Shown here: positions 25,096 to 33,461 of the stretch, piece after piece | Layout: every line of letters begins with the position of its first letter | How positions within the stretch are numbered: position 1 is the first letter of the stretch | Assembly: GCA_028718185.1 (NCBI GenBank) | Contig: JAQUMH010000004.1 | Span: 161,943 to 225,942, forward strand | Reading direction: 5' to 3' | Length of the DNA stretch: 64,000 nucleotides | Origin: Elusimicrobiota bacterium | GTDB lineage: Bacteria > Elusimicrobiota > UBA8919 | The notes under the pieces: generated by a model | What the model was told of the DNA's origin: nothing | The model's input: only the letters and a program-made list of their open reading frames with translations | Databases searched by the model: none | Made by a program: the position numbers and the translations under genes

Positions 25096-25135
25096 CCCCC
25101 TAGTTTTGTTCTGCAAAACTGTCAAGGGGGTATTT
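25096..25135 (-). promoter_or_regulatory. Hairpin between ccdA-like gene and acr3
   Basis: CCCCCTAG and TTTTG on one side pair with CAAAACT and AGGGGG on the other, giving a two-part stem with a bulge and a TTCTG loop. It stands 25-65 bases before the acr3 start inside the operon. It lacks a U-tract on the minus strand, so it may stabilise or process mRNA, or limit read-through, rather than stop it. Confidence 0.5.
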
Positions 25136-25160
25136 ATTTTGCATTCATGTATTTGATAAA

Positions 25161-25868
25161 TTAAAAGGTTTTCTGCAAAAAAATATAAATTCCTGCTAAA
25201 ACGACAAGTATACCGCAAATTTTCTTTATTATTATTGTGCCTTTAGATTTTTCGTTCCAATCCAGATATTTTTGAACAACCCCTGTAAATGTTCCTGCAA
25301 AAACTATTACTGATATATGACCAATCGCATATGCGAAAACAAGTGATACCGCAAATGCAATATTTTTACCTGCTACGGAAAACGCCACACCTAACAGAGG
25401 CGCCATAAATGCAAAGGTACAAGGTCCTAAGGCAATGCCGAATATCAATCCCATTACAAAAGCTGCGAACAACCCCTTTTTTGAAAAAGAAACCTGCGCT
25501 GAATTATTTAAAAACGGAAGAGAAATCACATCAAGCAGATATAATCCTACTACAAAAAATATTACAGCTACAAAATAATTGCCATAAACACCTACATCAC
25601 CCAACATTCTGCCAAGCAATCCGGTTAATACTCCAATTACAGCAATTGTTATAAGAATTCCGGTAGAAAACAGCAGCGATATTAAGAAAGCTCTCTTTAC
25701 AGGAACTTTACCTTGTCCGTTTATAAAACCGACTATCAACGGAATACTCGAAAGATGACACGGGGAAAGAAGAATACTTAATATTCCCCACACAAAAGCA
25801 GAAAAAACTGCAATATGCGGACTGGAATGCAGAGCATTTGTGAAATAAATAAATATTTTTTCTATCAT
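25161..25868 (-). CDS. CcdA/DsbD-type transmembrane thiol transporter
   Basis: A 235-residue membrane protein of the cytochrome c biogenesis CcdA family, with six helices. Two redox cysteines occur in the expected places: LSPCHLSSIPL near residue 35 and LGPCTFAFMAPLLG near residue 148. These proteins carry electrons from cytoplasmic thioredoxin across the membrane to extracytoplasmic thiol proteins. In this operon it may feed the lipoprotein thioredoxin encoded two genes upstream (inference). Confidence 0.88.
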   Translation of the reverse strand: MIEKIFIYFTNALHSSPHIAVFSAFVWGILSILLSPCHLSSIPLIVGFINGQGKVPVKRAFLISLLFSTGILITIAVIGVLTGLLGRMLGDVGVYGNYFVAVIFFVVGLYLLDVISLPFLNNSAQVSFSKKGLFAAFVMGLIFGIALGPCTFAFMAPLLGVAFSVAGKNIAFAVSLVFAYAIGHISVIVFAGTFTGVVQKYLDWNEKSKGTIIIKKICGILVVLAGIYIFLQKTF

Positions 25869-25880
25869 TTTTCAAAAAAA

Positions 25881-26849
25881 TCAGATAAGCATGTTGAATA
25901 AATAACCCATCAGAATAATCCCGACGGAAACAATACCGACAAAAACAGCAAGCAGTTTTGGTTTTAATACTTTTCTCAGCAGAATCATTTCAGGCAAGCT
26001 GAGCCCGGTAACTGCCATCATAAACACAAGCGATGTTCCCATTGCGACACCTGCCCGCGTTAATTCACTGACAAGAGGAATCACTCCCGCGGCATTGGAG
26101 TAAAGCGGAACTCCAATCGCAACTGCAATAAGTACTGCAAACGGATTGTCTTTTCCCGCATATTTTGCGAGCGCACCAGCGGGGATCCAACCATGCATGA
26201 CTGCGCCGATACCTATACCTGCTAAAACATAAATATAAATGGATTTTATCAAATCAACTGTGAATAGATAAGATTCCGACACTCTGTTTTTTAATAATAC
26301 TTTTTCTAAAGTTACTGCAGAAGCGTCTATTTTTATTTTATAAACATAATCTTCAACATATTTTTCCAGATTCAATTTGCCAATAACAATGCCGCTCACA
26401 ATTGCAATAATCTCACCCGTTAGTACGTAAATCACTGCGATTTTAAATCCGAAAAGACTGTAAAGAAGACCCAGCGCCACTTCGTTAATCATAGGAGCTG
26501 CTACAAGATACGTGAAAGTGACACCCAACGGTATTCCCGCCTCGACAAAACCGATGAATAACGGCACGGCAGAACAAGAGCAGAACGGAGTTACTATGCC
26601 CAGCCCGCCTGCCAATAAATGACCGATAAAAGTGCTGCCTTTTTTTTCGGAGAGAATCTTTCGGGTTTTCTCAGGAGGAAAAAAACTTCTTATAAGGGTA
26701 ATTAAATAGATGATGATAAAAAGGAGAATAAATATTTTAATCGTATCAAAGAAGAAGAAGTTCACTGCCGACCCGATAGAGTTCTCAGGAACAAGATTAA
26801 TAACCTTATATGTAAACCAATCGACTAATATCTGTAACCAATTAAAAAT
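25881..26849 (-). CDS. ArsP-type permease (DUF318), probably with an AUU start codon
   Basis: A membrane protein with about eight helices and the family motif TPFCSCSAVPLF near residue 88 of the extended protein, plus PLYSNAAGVIPL. Members take part in export of organic arsenicals or other metabolites. The first standard start is GTG at 26765, but family proteins usually carry about 28 more residues ending in a PES-GSAxNFF stretch, and that sequence is present upstream in frame (NWLQILVDWFTYK, LVPENSIGSAVNFF). The only plausible start is ATT at 26849, five bases after GGAG. No ATG, GTG or TTG lies between there and the in-frame stop at 26861. Confidence 0.85.
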   Translation of the reverse strand: MFNWLQILVDWFTYKVINLVPENSIGSAVNFFFFDTIKIFILLFIIIYLITLIRSFFPPEKTRKILSEKKGSTFIGHLLAGGLGIVTPFCSCSAVPLFIGFVEAGIPLGVTFTYLVAAPMINEVALGLLYSLFGFKIAVIYVLTGEIIAIVSGIVIGKLNLEKYVEDYVYKIKIDASAVTLEKVLLKNRVSESYLFTVDLIKSIYIYVLAGIGIGAVMHGWIPAGALAKYAGKDNPFAVLIAVAIGVPLYSNAAGVIPLVSELTRAGVAMGTSLVFMMAVTGLSLPEMILLRKVLKPKLLAVFVGIVSVGIILMGYLFNMLI

Positions 26850-26858
26850 AAAAGCTCC

Positions 26859-27341
26859 TTATTTCACGTTGATTTTTACACCATGAGCTCCAAATATCTT
26901 TAGTATTTCTTCTTTAGAAAAAAATCCCTCATGCCTGAAAAACTCTTTTTCTTTTTCATCAAGAAAAACCTGAGTAGGTATAAGATTTATTCTGTATTTT
27001 TCCACATACGGTCTACCTTCTTGTGTCCATACATCATAAAACACAACTTTTACCTGATTGCCGTATTCTTTTGTTATTTCTTTCATTACAGGTTGCATCA
27101 TTTTACAAGGGATACAATTCACGGAACCCAGTTCTACAAAAGTAACCATTGTTTTTTGTTTTTCTGATGTTTTATCAACAGGTCTGCCTATCTGTGTTTT
27201 TTTTGTTCCGTTTTCAATTCTGACAGTTTGAGCAGGAGTATTTTTTGTTTCATTGATTGGTAACAGTTCATTTTTTTTATTACAACCGGTTAACACAAAA
27301 CACAATAACATAATATATAATAATTTATTTTTAAATTTCAT
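26859..27341 (-). CDS. Thioredoxin-fold lipoprotein
   Basis: A 160-residue secreted lipoprotein. A signal peptide ends in the lipobox LTGC with Cys20. A thioredoxin domain follows with SVNCIPCKMM (C76, C79) and the cis-proline in NLIPTQVF. It should be anchored outside the cytoplasmic membrane and reduced by the CcdA-like protein of the same operon. Its stop overlaps the ribosome site of the permease gene. Related TlpA/thioredoxin proteins recur in arsenic operons of anaerobes. Confidence 0.85.
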   Translation of the reverse strand: MKFKNKLLYIMLLCFVLTGCNKKNELLPINETKNTPAQTVRIENGTKKTQIGRPVDKTSEKQKTMVTFVELGSVNCIPCKMMQPVMKEITKEYGNQVKVVFYDVWTQEGRPYVEKYRINLIPTQVFLDEKEKEFFRHEGFFSKEEILKIFGAHGVKINVK

Positions 27342-27416
27342 TTTATTACTCCTTCGTTTTAATGGTTACCCGCAATAGCAGCAATCACTAATATCATTTT
27401 TGTCTTTCTTGTTATA

Positions 27417-27650
27417 TTATTTTTTTATCCAGTTTTTTATTTCTTCTTTTGACGGGATTCTTCCGGCTACTTTCACAACCCCATCAATTACAAGTGCAGG
27501 TGTTAACATAACACCGTAGTTCATAATATCCTGTATCTTATCCACTTTTACTATTTCTGCTGTTACCCCAAGTTCCCTGACAGATTCTCTCGTTAACTCA
27601 GTTAGTTTTTCACACTTAGGACAGCCAGTTCCAAGAATTTCAAGTTTCAT
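27417..27650 (-). CDS. Small thioredoxin/glutaredoxin-like protein (redox-active disulfide protein 2 type)
   Basis: A 77-residue cytoplasmic protein starting MKLEILGTGCPKCEKL, with the CPKC active site (C10, C13), a TPALVIDG segment holding the cis-proline, and a SKEEIKNWI C-terminal helix. This matches the TIGR00412 group of minimal thioredoxins that accompany arsenic permeases. It may reduce the arsenate reductase or the permease. Confidence 0.88.
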   Translation of the reverse strand: MKLEILGTGCPKCEKLTELTRESVRELGVTAEIVKVDKIQDIMNYGVMLTPALVIDGVVKVAGRIPSKEEIKNWIKK

Positions 27651-27692
27651 AGACTTCCCTCTGTTAGTTCATAAACTATTTTTACCATTAAG

Positions 27693-28256
27693 TTAGTCAT
27701 CTTCTTTTAAAAAGATTGAAAGTGTTTTATATCCACATTGTTTCATTAAGTTTAGTAATATATCCCTTTTTTCATTAAATTTTCCGGAAAACAAATCTGC
27801 ACAAGTCATTATGTGCTTTTCTTCTGCTGCGAGTTTTATTGCAAATGCCGTACAGGTGATTTCACCGCATTTTTTACAATTCGTCAAAGGCATAAGTTTT
27901 AAAATGTCAAGTACCGTAAGTTTTTTTCTTCTTTCATAGTTAGGTTTTATAGCGTCCTTTTTGCTATAAGTGTTATTCACTAAATCTCTGAACCAATTTA
28001 TCAGATTGTCGGCATCCTTTAGGTCAATTACTTTTCCTGCGGAAAGCTGTCTCCCGTGAATTCCTATTAACCTGTCATCTTTTTTAAGGGTTATATTATG
28101 TCCGTCATGATTATATATAGCTCCTTCTAAAACACTGTTAAGATACGGCAACACTTCAGATATATCCCTGTCAAGTTCAGATATAAATCTAATTGTTCCC
28201 GGTTTTGCTACACAGGGCAAAACACTAATAATCCTTATTTCATTTAAATATGCCAT
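27693..28256 (-). CDS. Protein with a C-terminal [4Fe-4S]-binding domain
   Basis: A 187-residue protein whose C-terminal part has LMPLTNCKKCGEITCTAF and a later CADL, four cysteines that match the Fe-S domain (PF04060) also found in corrinoid and acetyl-CoA pathway proteins. The N-terminal 110 residues have no family I recognise. It abuts arsC with no space (27693-28256 and 28257 onward), so cotranslation with the arsenate reductase is likely. Its function in arsenic operons is not established. Confidence 0.7.
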   Translation of the reverse strand: MAYLNEIRIISVLPCVAKPGTIRFISELDRDISEVLPYLNSVLEGAIYNHDGHNITLKKDDRLIGIHGRQLSAGKVIDLKDADNLINWFRDLVNNTYSKKDAIKPNYERRKKLTVLDILKLMPLTNCKKCGEITCTAFAIKLAAEEKHIMTCADLFSGKFNEKRDILLNLMKQCGYKTLSIFLKEDD

Positions 28257-28682
28257 TTAATTTATAGAAATAGATTCAATAAGCTGAATTACATTATCTT
28301 TTATTTTATCTCTTATCATTCGGAATCCCGATAGTATCTCTTGTTCTGTTCCCTTAAACTGAGCAGGATCATCTAAATCCCAGTGCAATCTTATTGAGTT
28401 TCCGGGAAAATACGGACATTCTTGTCTTGCGCTTTCGCAAAGAGTGATTATGTAATCAAATTTCTGTCCGGTATATTCTTTGACATTCTTTGACTTTTGT
28501 TTCGAAATATCTATTCCGATTTCAGCCATAGTTATTATTGCATATTTATTAACATACGTCGGATTTATGCCCGCACTAAATGCCAGAACTTTATTTTTGC
28601 CATAAATATTTGCCAACCCTTCTGCCATTTGGCTTCTACAAGAATTTCCAGTACACAAAAAAAGTATTTTTTTAATATTCAT
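28257..28682 (-). CDS. arsC: Arsenate reductase, thioredoxin-coupled (low-MW phosphatase fold)
   Basis: A 141-residue enzyme reducing arsenate to arsenite. The P-loop CTGNSCRS supplies C10 and R16; the redox pair C82 and C89 (LCESARQECP) is at exactly the positions used by the plasmid pI258 enzyme. DP at the WDLDDPAQ loop is the general acid. Recycling needs thioredoxin, which fits the thioredoxin-like genes downstream. It follows arsR after about 150 bases. Confidence 0.94.
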   Translation of the reverse strand: MNIKKILFLCTGNSCRSQMAEGLANIYGKNKVLAFSAGINPTYVNKYAIITMAEIGIDISKQKSKNVKEYTGQKFDYIITLCESARQECPYFPGNSIRLHWDLDDPAQFKGTEQEILSGFRMIRDKIKDNVIQLIESISIN

Positions 28683-28833
28683 TTTTTTACATCACTCTAT
28701 GTTGATGTTGAGAATTATTTCCACAAAGGTGTCCTTTGGACAACAGACACTAACTAAAATAGTCCTGCATAAATCATTCCGGTAAAAGTCGTCTTTACCT
28801 TTACAAGTTATAATCAATAAATATTTTGCTCTT

Positions 28834-29214
28834 TCATTTGCATCCTTTTCTATTTTGCAGACAACTAACTATTATTTTCCCGTTTTTTCTCAATTTAAGA
28901 CGTTTTTTCAGTCGTTCACTATCTTTATTAAAATTAGTTTGTGATATTGATTTTAATGTTTTCAGTATATTTTCATGAAACTTACTTTTCGGTTGAATTA
29001 ATGAATAGAAAACATATCTTCCTTCTTTTTTTTCCTTTACAAGTCCTGCAATTTTGAGTTCCCTCACATGCTTAGAAACATTATACTGTGCCAGCTTAAG
29101 CGTATCCATTATTTCACATATACACAACTCGCATTTTGCCTTTAATAAAAGCTGTATTATCCTTATTCTCGTTCTATCTGAAAGTGATTTAAAAGTTCCG
29201 ATATATTTATCCAT
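28834..29214 (-). CDS. arsR: ArsR-family arsenic-responsive repressor
   Basis: A 126-residue winged-helix repressor. The metal site is CELCICEIMD (C28, C31, C33), like the ELCVCDL motif of ArsR. The helix-turn-helix is LAQYNVSKHVRELKIAGLV, and GRYVFYSL forms the wing. The C-terminal extension is basic with two more cysteines (SCLQNRKGC). An AAGGAG ribosome site and a promoter with an ArsR-like dyad lie directly upstream, consistent with autoregulation. Confidence 0.93.
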   Translation of the reverse strand: MDKYIGTFKSLSDRTRIRIIQLLLKAKCELCICEIMDTLKLAQYNVSKHVRELKIAGLVKEKKEGRYVFYSLIQPKSKFHENILKTLKSISQTNFNKDSERLKKRLKLRKNGKIIVSCLQNRKGCK

Positions 29215-29235
29215 AAAGCTCCTTATACTTATGCA

Positions 29236-29282
29236 TATATGCCCATTTGTGCATATTATATAAAAAAATAAATAACTGTCAA
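29236..29282 (-). promoter_or_regulatory. ars operon promoter and ArsR-like operator
   Basis: Minus-strand TTGACA (29282-29277), 16 bp, TATAAT (29260-29255). Just downstream is an inverted repeat, TATGC (29255-29251) and GCATA (29242-29238), spaced by 8 bp, followed by a second palindromic stretch around TGCATATATGCA. Both lie where a repressor would block the start of transcription. Confidence 0.82.
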
Positions 29283-29339
29283 GTGAAAAAAGTAATTAAA
29301 TAAAAATGCGATTGCAGGACTTTGGCCTGTTCATATATG

Positions 29340-29364
29340 GCACGCCAAGGGCGTGCAACTACAA
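29340..29364. repeat. Small palindromic repeat (GCACGCC/GGCGTGC + CTACAA)
   Basis: Identical over 25 bp to 18427-18451. Arms of 7 bp around AAG, followed by AACTACAA. The rest of 29283-29411 holds only an AT-rich stretch. Confidence 0.75.
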
Positions 29365-29411
29365 CTTTGAAACAGCCTACAATGTCGCAAATTAAGTTAA
29401 TAAAAACTGGT

Positions 29412-30776
29412 TTACAAATAATATCTTTTAACAATTATGATTATTGTGTAGATTAGAGAAAGTAATGAGAAACAGATTATTGCGGGATTACGCCATTTAG
29501 AACTAATTCGCATTTTTGTGTTATACAACAACATGAAAAAAAGCAGTGAAATAGATATAAAGTATCTTCCTTGCAGCCCCTGGATTCTCCCCCTTCCAAC
29601 AGGCGTCCACGTAATATATTGTGACAGGCAGATAAAAAACACATTAAGCATAAATACCAGGAAAATTATTACTTTGTGATTTAAGCTTAGTTTTATATTT
29701 TCTCTTATATCTGTTAAAGATACAAAAATCAACATAAAAAAATATGATAATAGAAAAAACCACGACATATCCGTATCTAACCATCCAAGCTGGCCGACAA
29801 AATGAGAAATATATTTTTTACTTGATAATGTTTTAACTGCTGCCTCGAGAAAAGCCGTAGGATTATTCAAAACAAAAAGTATTTGCCCGCTAATAGAGAT
29901 ATCGGTTTTCAACGGGACCATCGTATCCTTTATGAGAACATACCAGCCTGCAATAACGGATAAACATAATACCAGTAATACAGTGAAAACAAGAAAATAC
30001 TTAGTTTTATTACCGATTTTTTTTACCGGAATTAATAAAAATAATATTGCAAGAAGAAAATATATTTGTTTTGTAAGTGCAAGTATCAAAGATAGTAAAA
30101 ATAAAACAAAAATTCCGGCGGCACCCACCTTATTGTTTTCCCCTAATGCATACTGAAAACATATAGCAATAAGAAGAAACGAGATACCGTTAGTAAATGT
30201 ATCTGCAGACAAGGATGCTGAAAGAAAGATGGACATTGGCATTAATGCCAATAAAAAAAGCACATATTTTGAAATAGGTATTATTTTAATGGCAAAATAG
30301 ACAAGCAAAACCCATATGAACAGGTTAAAAAACCTGCCCGCATACATAAGCATTAATGATGAAAAGTTAAATAATCTTCCGATTGAGATGCCAAAAGCCT
30401 GCGGAAAGTATGCAACTGGTGAATATCGTATTGTATTTGGAAATTCAACGAATTCTTTTTCTTTTGAGTCAAGAGGTATTTTAGAAGACAAAAGAACTTC
30501 ATTAATAATTACTTTATTTTCGGGATGAAAAGGAACATTGCCTATAGTTTTATCCACAATTATTTTTAAACTTTTCGGTAAGTATCCCCCGGCTTTTTCT
30601 TCCTGTTTTTGTGAAATTACTTTTAATTCTGAAATTTGATATGCACGATAGAAATGTGCCGGTTCATCAGGTGTCTGGAAAGGCGGTGTTATAAACACAA
30701 ACAACAACCCAAAAATTGCTGAAATAATAAGAAATATTTTTTCAATTGGAATAGTATTATCTTTTTTAAATTCCAT
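29412..30776 (-). CDS. DUF2142-family polytopic membrane protein
   Basis: A 454-residue membrane protein. The diagnostic N-terminal motif is PPFQTPDEPAHFYRAYQIS near residue 31-49, in the first extracytoplasmic loop, as in GT-C-like glycosyltransferases. About eleven or twelve hydrophobic segments follow. DUF2142 proteins are thought to act on lipid-linked sugars, but the reaction is unknown. It starts 8 bases after the xerD stop and is probably cotranscribed with it. Confidence 0.85.
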   Translation of the reverse strand: MEFKKDNTIPIEKIFLIISAIFGLLFVFITPPFQTPDEPAHFYRAYQISELKVISQKQEEKAGGYLPKSLKIIVDKTIGNVPFHPENKVIINEVLLSSKIPLDSKEKEFVEFPNTIRYSPVAYFPQAFGISIGRLFNFSSLMLMYAGRFFNLFIWVLLVYFAIKIIPISKYVLFLLALMPMSIFLSASLSADTFTNGISFLLIAICFQYALGENNKVGAAGIFVLFLLSLILALTKQIYFLLAILFLLIPVKKIGNKTKYFLVFTVLLVLCLSVIAGWYVLIKDTMVPLKTDISISGQILFVLNNPTAFLEAAVKTLSSKKYISHFVGQLGWLDTDMSWFFLLSYFFMLIFVSLTDIRENIKLSLNHKVIIFLVFMLNVFFICLSQYITWTPVGRGRIQGLQGRYFISISLLFFMLLYNTKMRISSKWRNPAIICFSLLSLIYTIIIIVKRYYL

Positions 30777-30784
30777 TTGCTATA

Positions 30785-31660
30785 TTATCCTCTCGGATGA
30801 AATTTATTGTGCTGATTTTTAAGGAATTTTTTGTCAATATGTGTATAGATTTGAGTTGTCGAGATTGATGCGTGTCCTAACATTTCCTGAATCGTACGTA
30901 AATCTGCCCCTCTTTCCAGGATATGCGACGCAAAGGAATGTCTTAATGTATGCGGACTTATCTTTTTTGTTATTCCGGCAATTTTTGCATATTTCTTAAT
31001 AATTTCCCAAACTGAAATTCTTGATATTTTGTTATCAGACGGATTTAGAAAAAGCATTTTATTGTCGGTTTTTTTTCGCTTGTTCAAATAACTATTTATA
31101 GATTCAATTGCCTTTGAACCGATTGGAACGATTCTTTCTTTTGAACCTTTACCAAAACATTTAATAAAACCAACCTCAAAATTAACATCCGATATTTTCA
31201 GTTCAGTTAGTTCAGATACCCGCATTCCGGTTGCATAAAGCGTTTCTAATATTGCCTTATCCCGTAAACCCTTGATTTTCTTAATATCAGGCGTTGATAA
31301 GAGTTTATCGACTTCCTCAATTGACAATGTGTCAGGCAGATATTTCTCTAATCTCGGTGATTTTAACTGTCCTGCCGGATTTTGCTTAATGTATCCTTCA
31401 ATAAAAAGAAATTTATATAAACTTTTTATTGATTCCTGTTCACGAAAAACTGTCTGTACAGATTTCTTTTCAAGTTTTCTTTCCCATAAATAATCAGTTA
31501 TATTTTCTTCGGTAACATTAAGAAAATCTAAAAAGTGTTTTTTCAAATAAATAAAATATTTTTCTATGTCCCGTTTATAAGATATAACAGTATTTTTGGC
31601 TAGCCCCTTTTCTACCGATATATATGAAATAAAGCTATTAAGTAAATCGTTATGTTCCAT
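30785..31660 (-). CDS. xerD: Site-specific tyrosine recombinase XerC/XerD
   Basis: A 291-residue recombinase resolving chromosome dimers. The N-terminal SAM-like domain (residues 1-90) includes NTVISYKRDI. The catalytic set is R147 (ATGMRVSEL), K171 (GKGSKER), H237 and R240 (HTLRHSFA), H263 (LGHASI) and the nucleophile Y272. The length fits Xer proteins. It is surrounded by housekeeping genes with no mobile-element context, so a chromosomal Xer is favoured over an integrase. XerC or XerD cannot be separated by eye. Confidence 0.9.
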   Translation of the reverse strand: MEHNDLLNSFISYISVEKGLAKNTVISYKRDIEKYFIYLKKHFLDFLNVTEENITDYLWERKLEKKSVQTVFREQESIKSLYKFLFIEGYIKQNPAGQLKSPRLEKYLPDTLSIEEVDKLLSTPDIKKIKGLRDKAILETLYATGMRVSELTELKISDVNFEVGFIKCFGKGSKERIVPIGSKAIESINSYLNKRKKTDNKMLFLNPSDNKISRISVWEIIKKYAKIAGITKKISPHTLRHSFASHILERGADLRTIQEMLGHASISTTQIYTHIDKKFLKNQHNKFHPRG

Positions 31661-31750
31661 AATTTTTGTTAACTATTATGCTACATTTGTCATTGCTAAC
31701 ACATTTGTTATGTTCAGTGTAAACTCTATAAATATCTGTCTTAAAAAATA

Positions 31751-31790
31751 AGATTGCTTCGTCGTCCCTGCAGGACTCCTCGCAATGACA
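31751..31790. repeat. Half-like copy of the AGATTGC...GCAATGACA repeat
   Basis: AGATTGCTTCGTCG, a CCTGCAGG palindrome and CTCGCAATGACA. Related to the ends of the element at 23146-23220. The remainder of the gap 31661-31808 shows nothing recognisable. Confidence 0.65.
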
Positions 31791-31808
31791 CCCCCTTAGA
31801 GAAACTAT

Positions 31809-32342
31809 CTACTCTTGTAAAAACGGATTATTCTTTATTTCTTTTTCAACTGTTGTTTCATATCCATGACCCGGATGAACAATTGTATCCTTTGATAATA
31901 TAAGAATTTTCTCTTTTATTGATTTTAAGAGTTCGGCAGTATCTCCTCCTTCTAAATCTGTTCGCCCTATAGAACTTAAAAAGAGCGTATCACCTGAAAA
32001 AAGATGATTTTCAATTAACATACAAATACCATCTGAAGTATGTCCCGGGGTAAAATAAAACCTTATATTAATTGAGCCAAAAGTTCTTTCTTCACTATCT
32101 TTTTCAGGAACAAATACCTTTATATTCATTCTTTCCATTATTATGTGATTTGCACCGATATGGTCAAAATGACTGTGAGTATTTATTATTACAAGAGGTT
32201 TTAATTTGTTTCCCTTTATTGCTGATATAATTTTTTCACCTTCATCACCCGGGTCAATAACTACAGCTTCTTTTGTTTTTTCATCAAAAACAACATAGCA
32301 ATTAGCCTCAAGAAATCCAACGGGTATTTTTAATATCTTCAT
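31809..32342 (-). CDS. MBL-fold metallohydrolase (glyoxalase II-like)
   Basis: A 177-residue metallo-beta-lactamase-fold enzyme. The metal-binding motif is THSHFDHIG near residue 56-64. Further ligands are in TPGHTSDG, LFSGDTLF and VHPGHGYETT. The lean length without the C-terminal helical domain fits the YcbL-type hydrolases rather than a full glyoxalase II. The substrate is probably a thioester or similar, but is not shown. Confidence 0.88.
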   Translation of the reverse strand: MKILKIPVGFLEANCYVVFDEKTKEAVVIDPGDEGEKIISAIKGNKLKPLVIINTHSHFDHIGANHIIMERMNIKVFVPEKDSEERTFGSINIRFYFTPGHTSDGICMLIENHLFSGDTLFLSSIGRTDLEGGDTAELLKSIKEKILILSKDTIVHPGHGYETTVEKEIKNNPFLQE

Positions 32343-32396
32343 ATCAACTCACAGAACTGACCTGCCTAACGGCATTCAGGCACAAAACTATCTTCT

Positions 32397-32852
32397 TTAA
32401 ATGCTAAAGATTTTAATTGTTATTATTACTATTAAATTTGTAATGATTCCGGATAAAATATCATCTGCAAGGATTCCGGCGCTTCCTTTGTATTTTTGTA
32501 CCGATTTTATGAAGAATGGTTTGACAATATCAAAAAACCTAAATAGAATTACAGTGCTTAATAGAACAAAATATGTTTTGGGCAGAAAAAGAACTGCTAT
32601 GAAATAACCGATAATTTCATCAATTACAATACGTTTGTCATCTACTATTCCAAATATGTTTTCCGCTTCACCACATACAAAAACAGAAACAAGCAATAGA
32701 AAAATAAACACAATATAGAAAACCGGTTTCGGTAATATCCACCAAATCCCTGCTGCCAATATGGTTCCGAAGGTTCCTGGTGCTATTGGAATATATCCGA
32801 CAAAAAAACCTGTAGCAAAAAACTTAATAAAATATTTCAGCAATTTTTCCAT
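32397..32852 (-). CDS. pgpA: Phosphatidylglycerophosphatase A
   Basis: A 151-residue membrane enzyme making phosphatidylglycerol from its phosphate. Conserved blocks are GYIPIAPGTFGT near residue 19-30, the acidic DDKRIVIDEIIGYF near residue 71-84 and SAGILADDILSGI near residue 124-136. It lies 21 bases after pgsA, which makes the substrate. Confidence 0.92.
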   Translation of the reverse strand: MEKLLKYFIKFFATGFFVGYIPIAPGTFGTILAAGIWWILPKPVFYIVFIFLLLVSVFVCGEAENIFGIVDDKRIVIDEIIGYFIAVLFLPKTYFVLLSTVILFRFFDIVKPFFIKSVQKYKGSAGILADDILSGIITNLIVIITIKIFSI

Positions 32853-32873
32853 ACGGTCTGCCGGCGAGAGTAA

Positions 32874-33461
32874 CTATTGTTTTTCATTGAAAAGATACTT
32901 GTGCTTAAAAATATAACTTAAGCCGGAAATCAACGTAAGTATCGTAGTAATAAACATTAAGATAAAAGGTGTGAGCTTAAGCAAGGGATATGCAGTATAT
33001 TCAATATTAAAATATTTAGCAAGCGCTGAATTTATAACTAAAATAAAAAGTATAAAAACAATCGCTATCATCTGAAATGTTGTCTTAAATTTTCCGGAGA
33101 GCGTAGCCGGTATTATTACGTCTTTTGATGCAGCCAGGGACCTTAATCCGGTAATAATGAATTCTCTTGAAATTATCGTTATTACCATCCACGGCGGTAT
33201 GGATAGTTCTCTTATCTCTACGAATGAAATCAATGCGGCATTAACTAAAAGTTTGTCTGCAAGCGGGTCTATGAATTTTCCAAAATTAGTTATAGTTCCA
33301 TGTTTCCTGGCTAAATAACCGTCAATTGTATCTGTGATTGAAGCAATACTAAAAATTAACAATGCTATTAACCGCATTAAAAAACTATCATATATCATAA
33401 AGTATATGAAAAACGGGACCATTAAAATTCTCGCTAAAGTTATCTTATTCGCTATATTCAT
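32874..33461 (-). CDS. pgsA: CDP-diacylglycerol-glycerol-3-phosphate 3-phosphatidyltransferase
   Basis: A 195-residue CDP-alcohol phosphatidyltransferase. The signature D-x2-D-G-x2-A-R-x8-G-x3-D-x3-D is seen as DTIDGYLAR, then GKFIDPLADK, near residue 43-70. Four to six helices fit the family. It makes phosphatidylglycerophosphate, which pgpA dephosphorylates. Its ATG overlaps the rodZ stop by 4 bases. Confidence 0.94.
   Translation of the reverse strand: MNIANKITLARILMVPFFIYFMIYDSFLMRLIALLIFSIASITDTIDGYLARKHGTITNFGKFIDPLADKLLVNAALISFVEIRELSIPPWMVITIISREFIITGLRSLAASKDVIIPATLSGKFKTTFQMIAIVFILFILVINSALAKYFNIEYTAYPLLKLTPFILMFITTILTLISGLSYIFKHKYLFNEKQ

Noticed and set aside
28690..28833. Extra gene between arsR and arsC
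   Set aside because: The 150-base space has no open frame with a start signal and no clear hairpin; left unannotated.
30785..31660. Phage or integron integrase
   Set aside because: Length, catalytic spacing and housekeeping neighbours fit chromosomal XerC/D.
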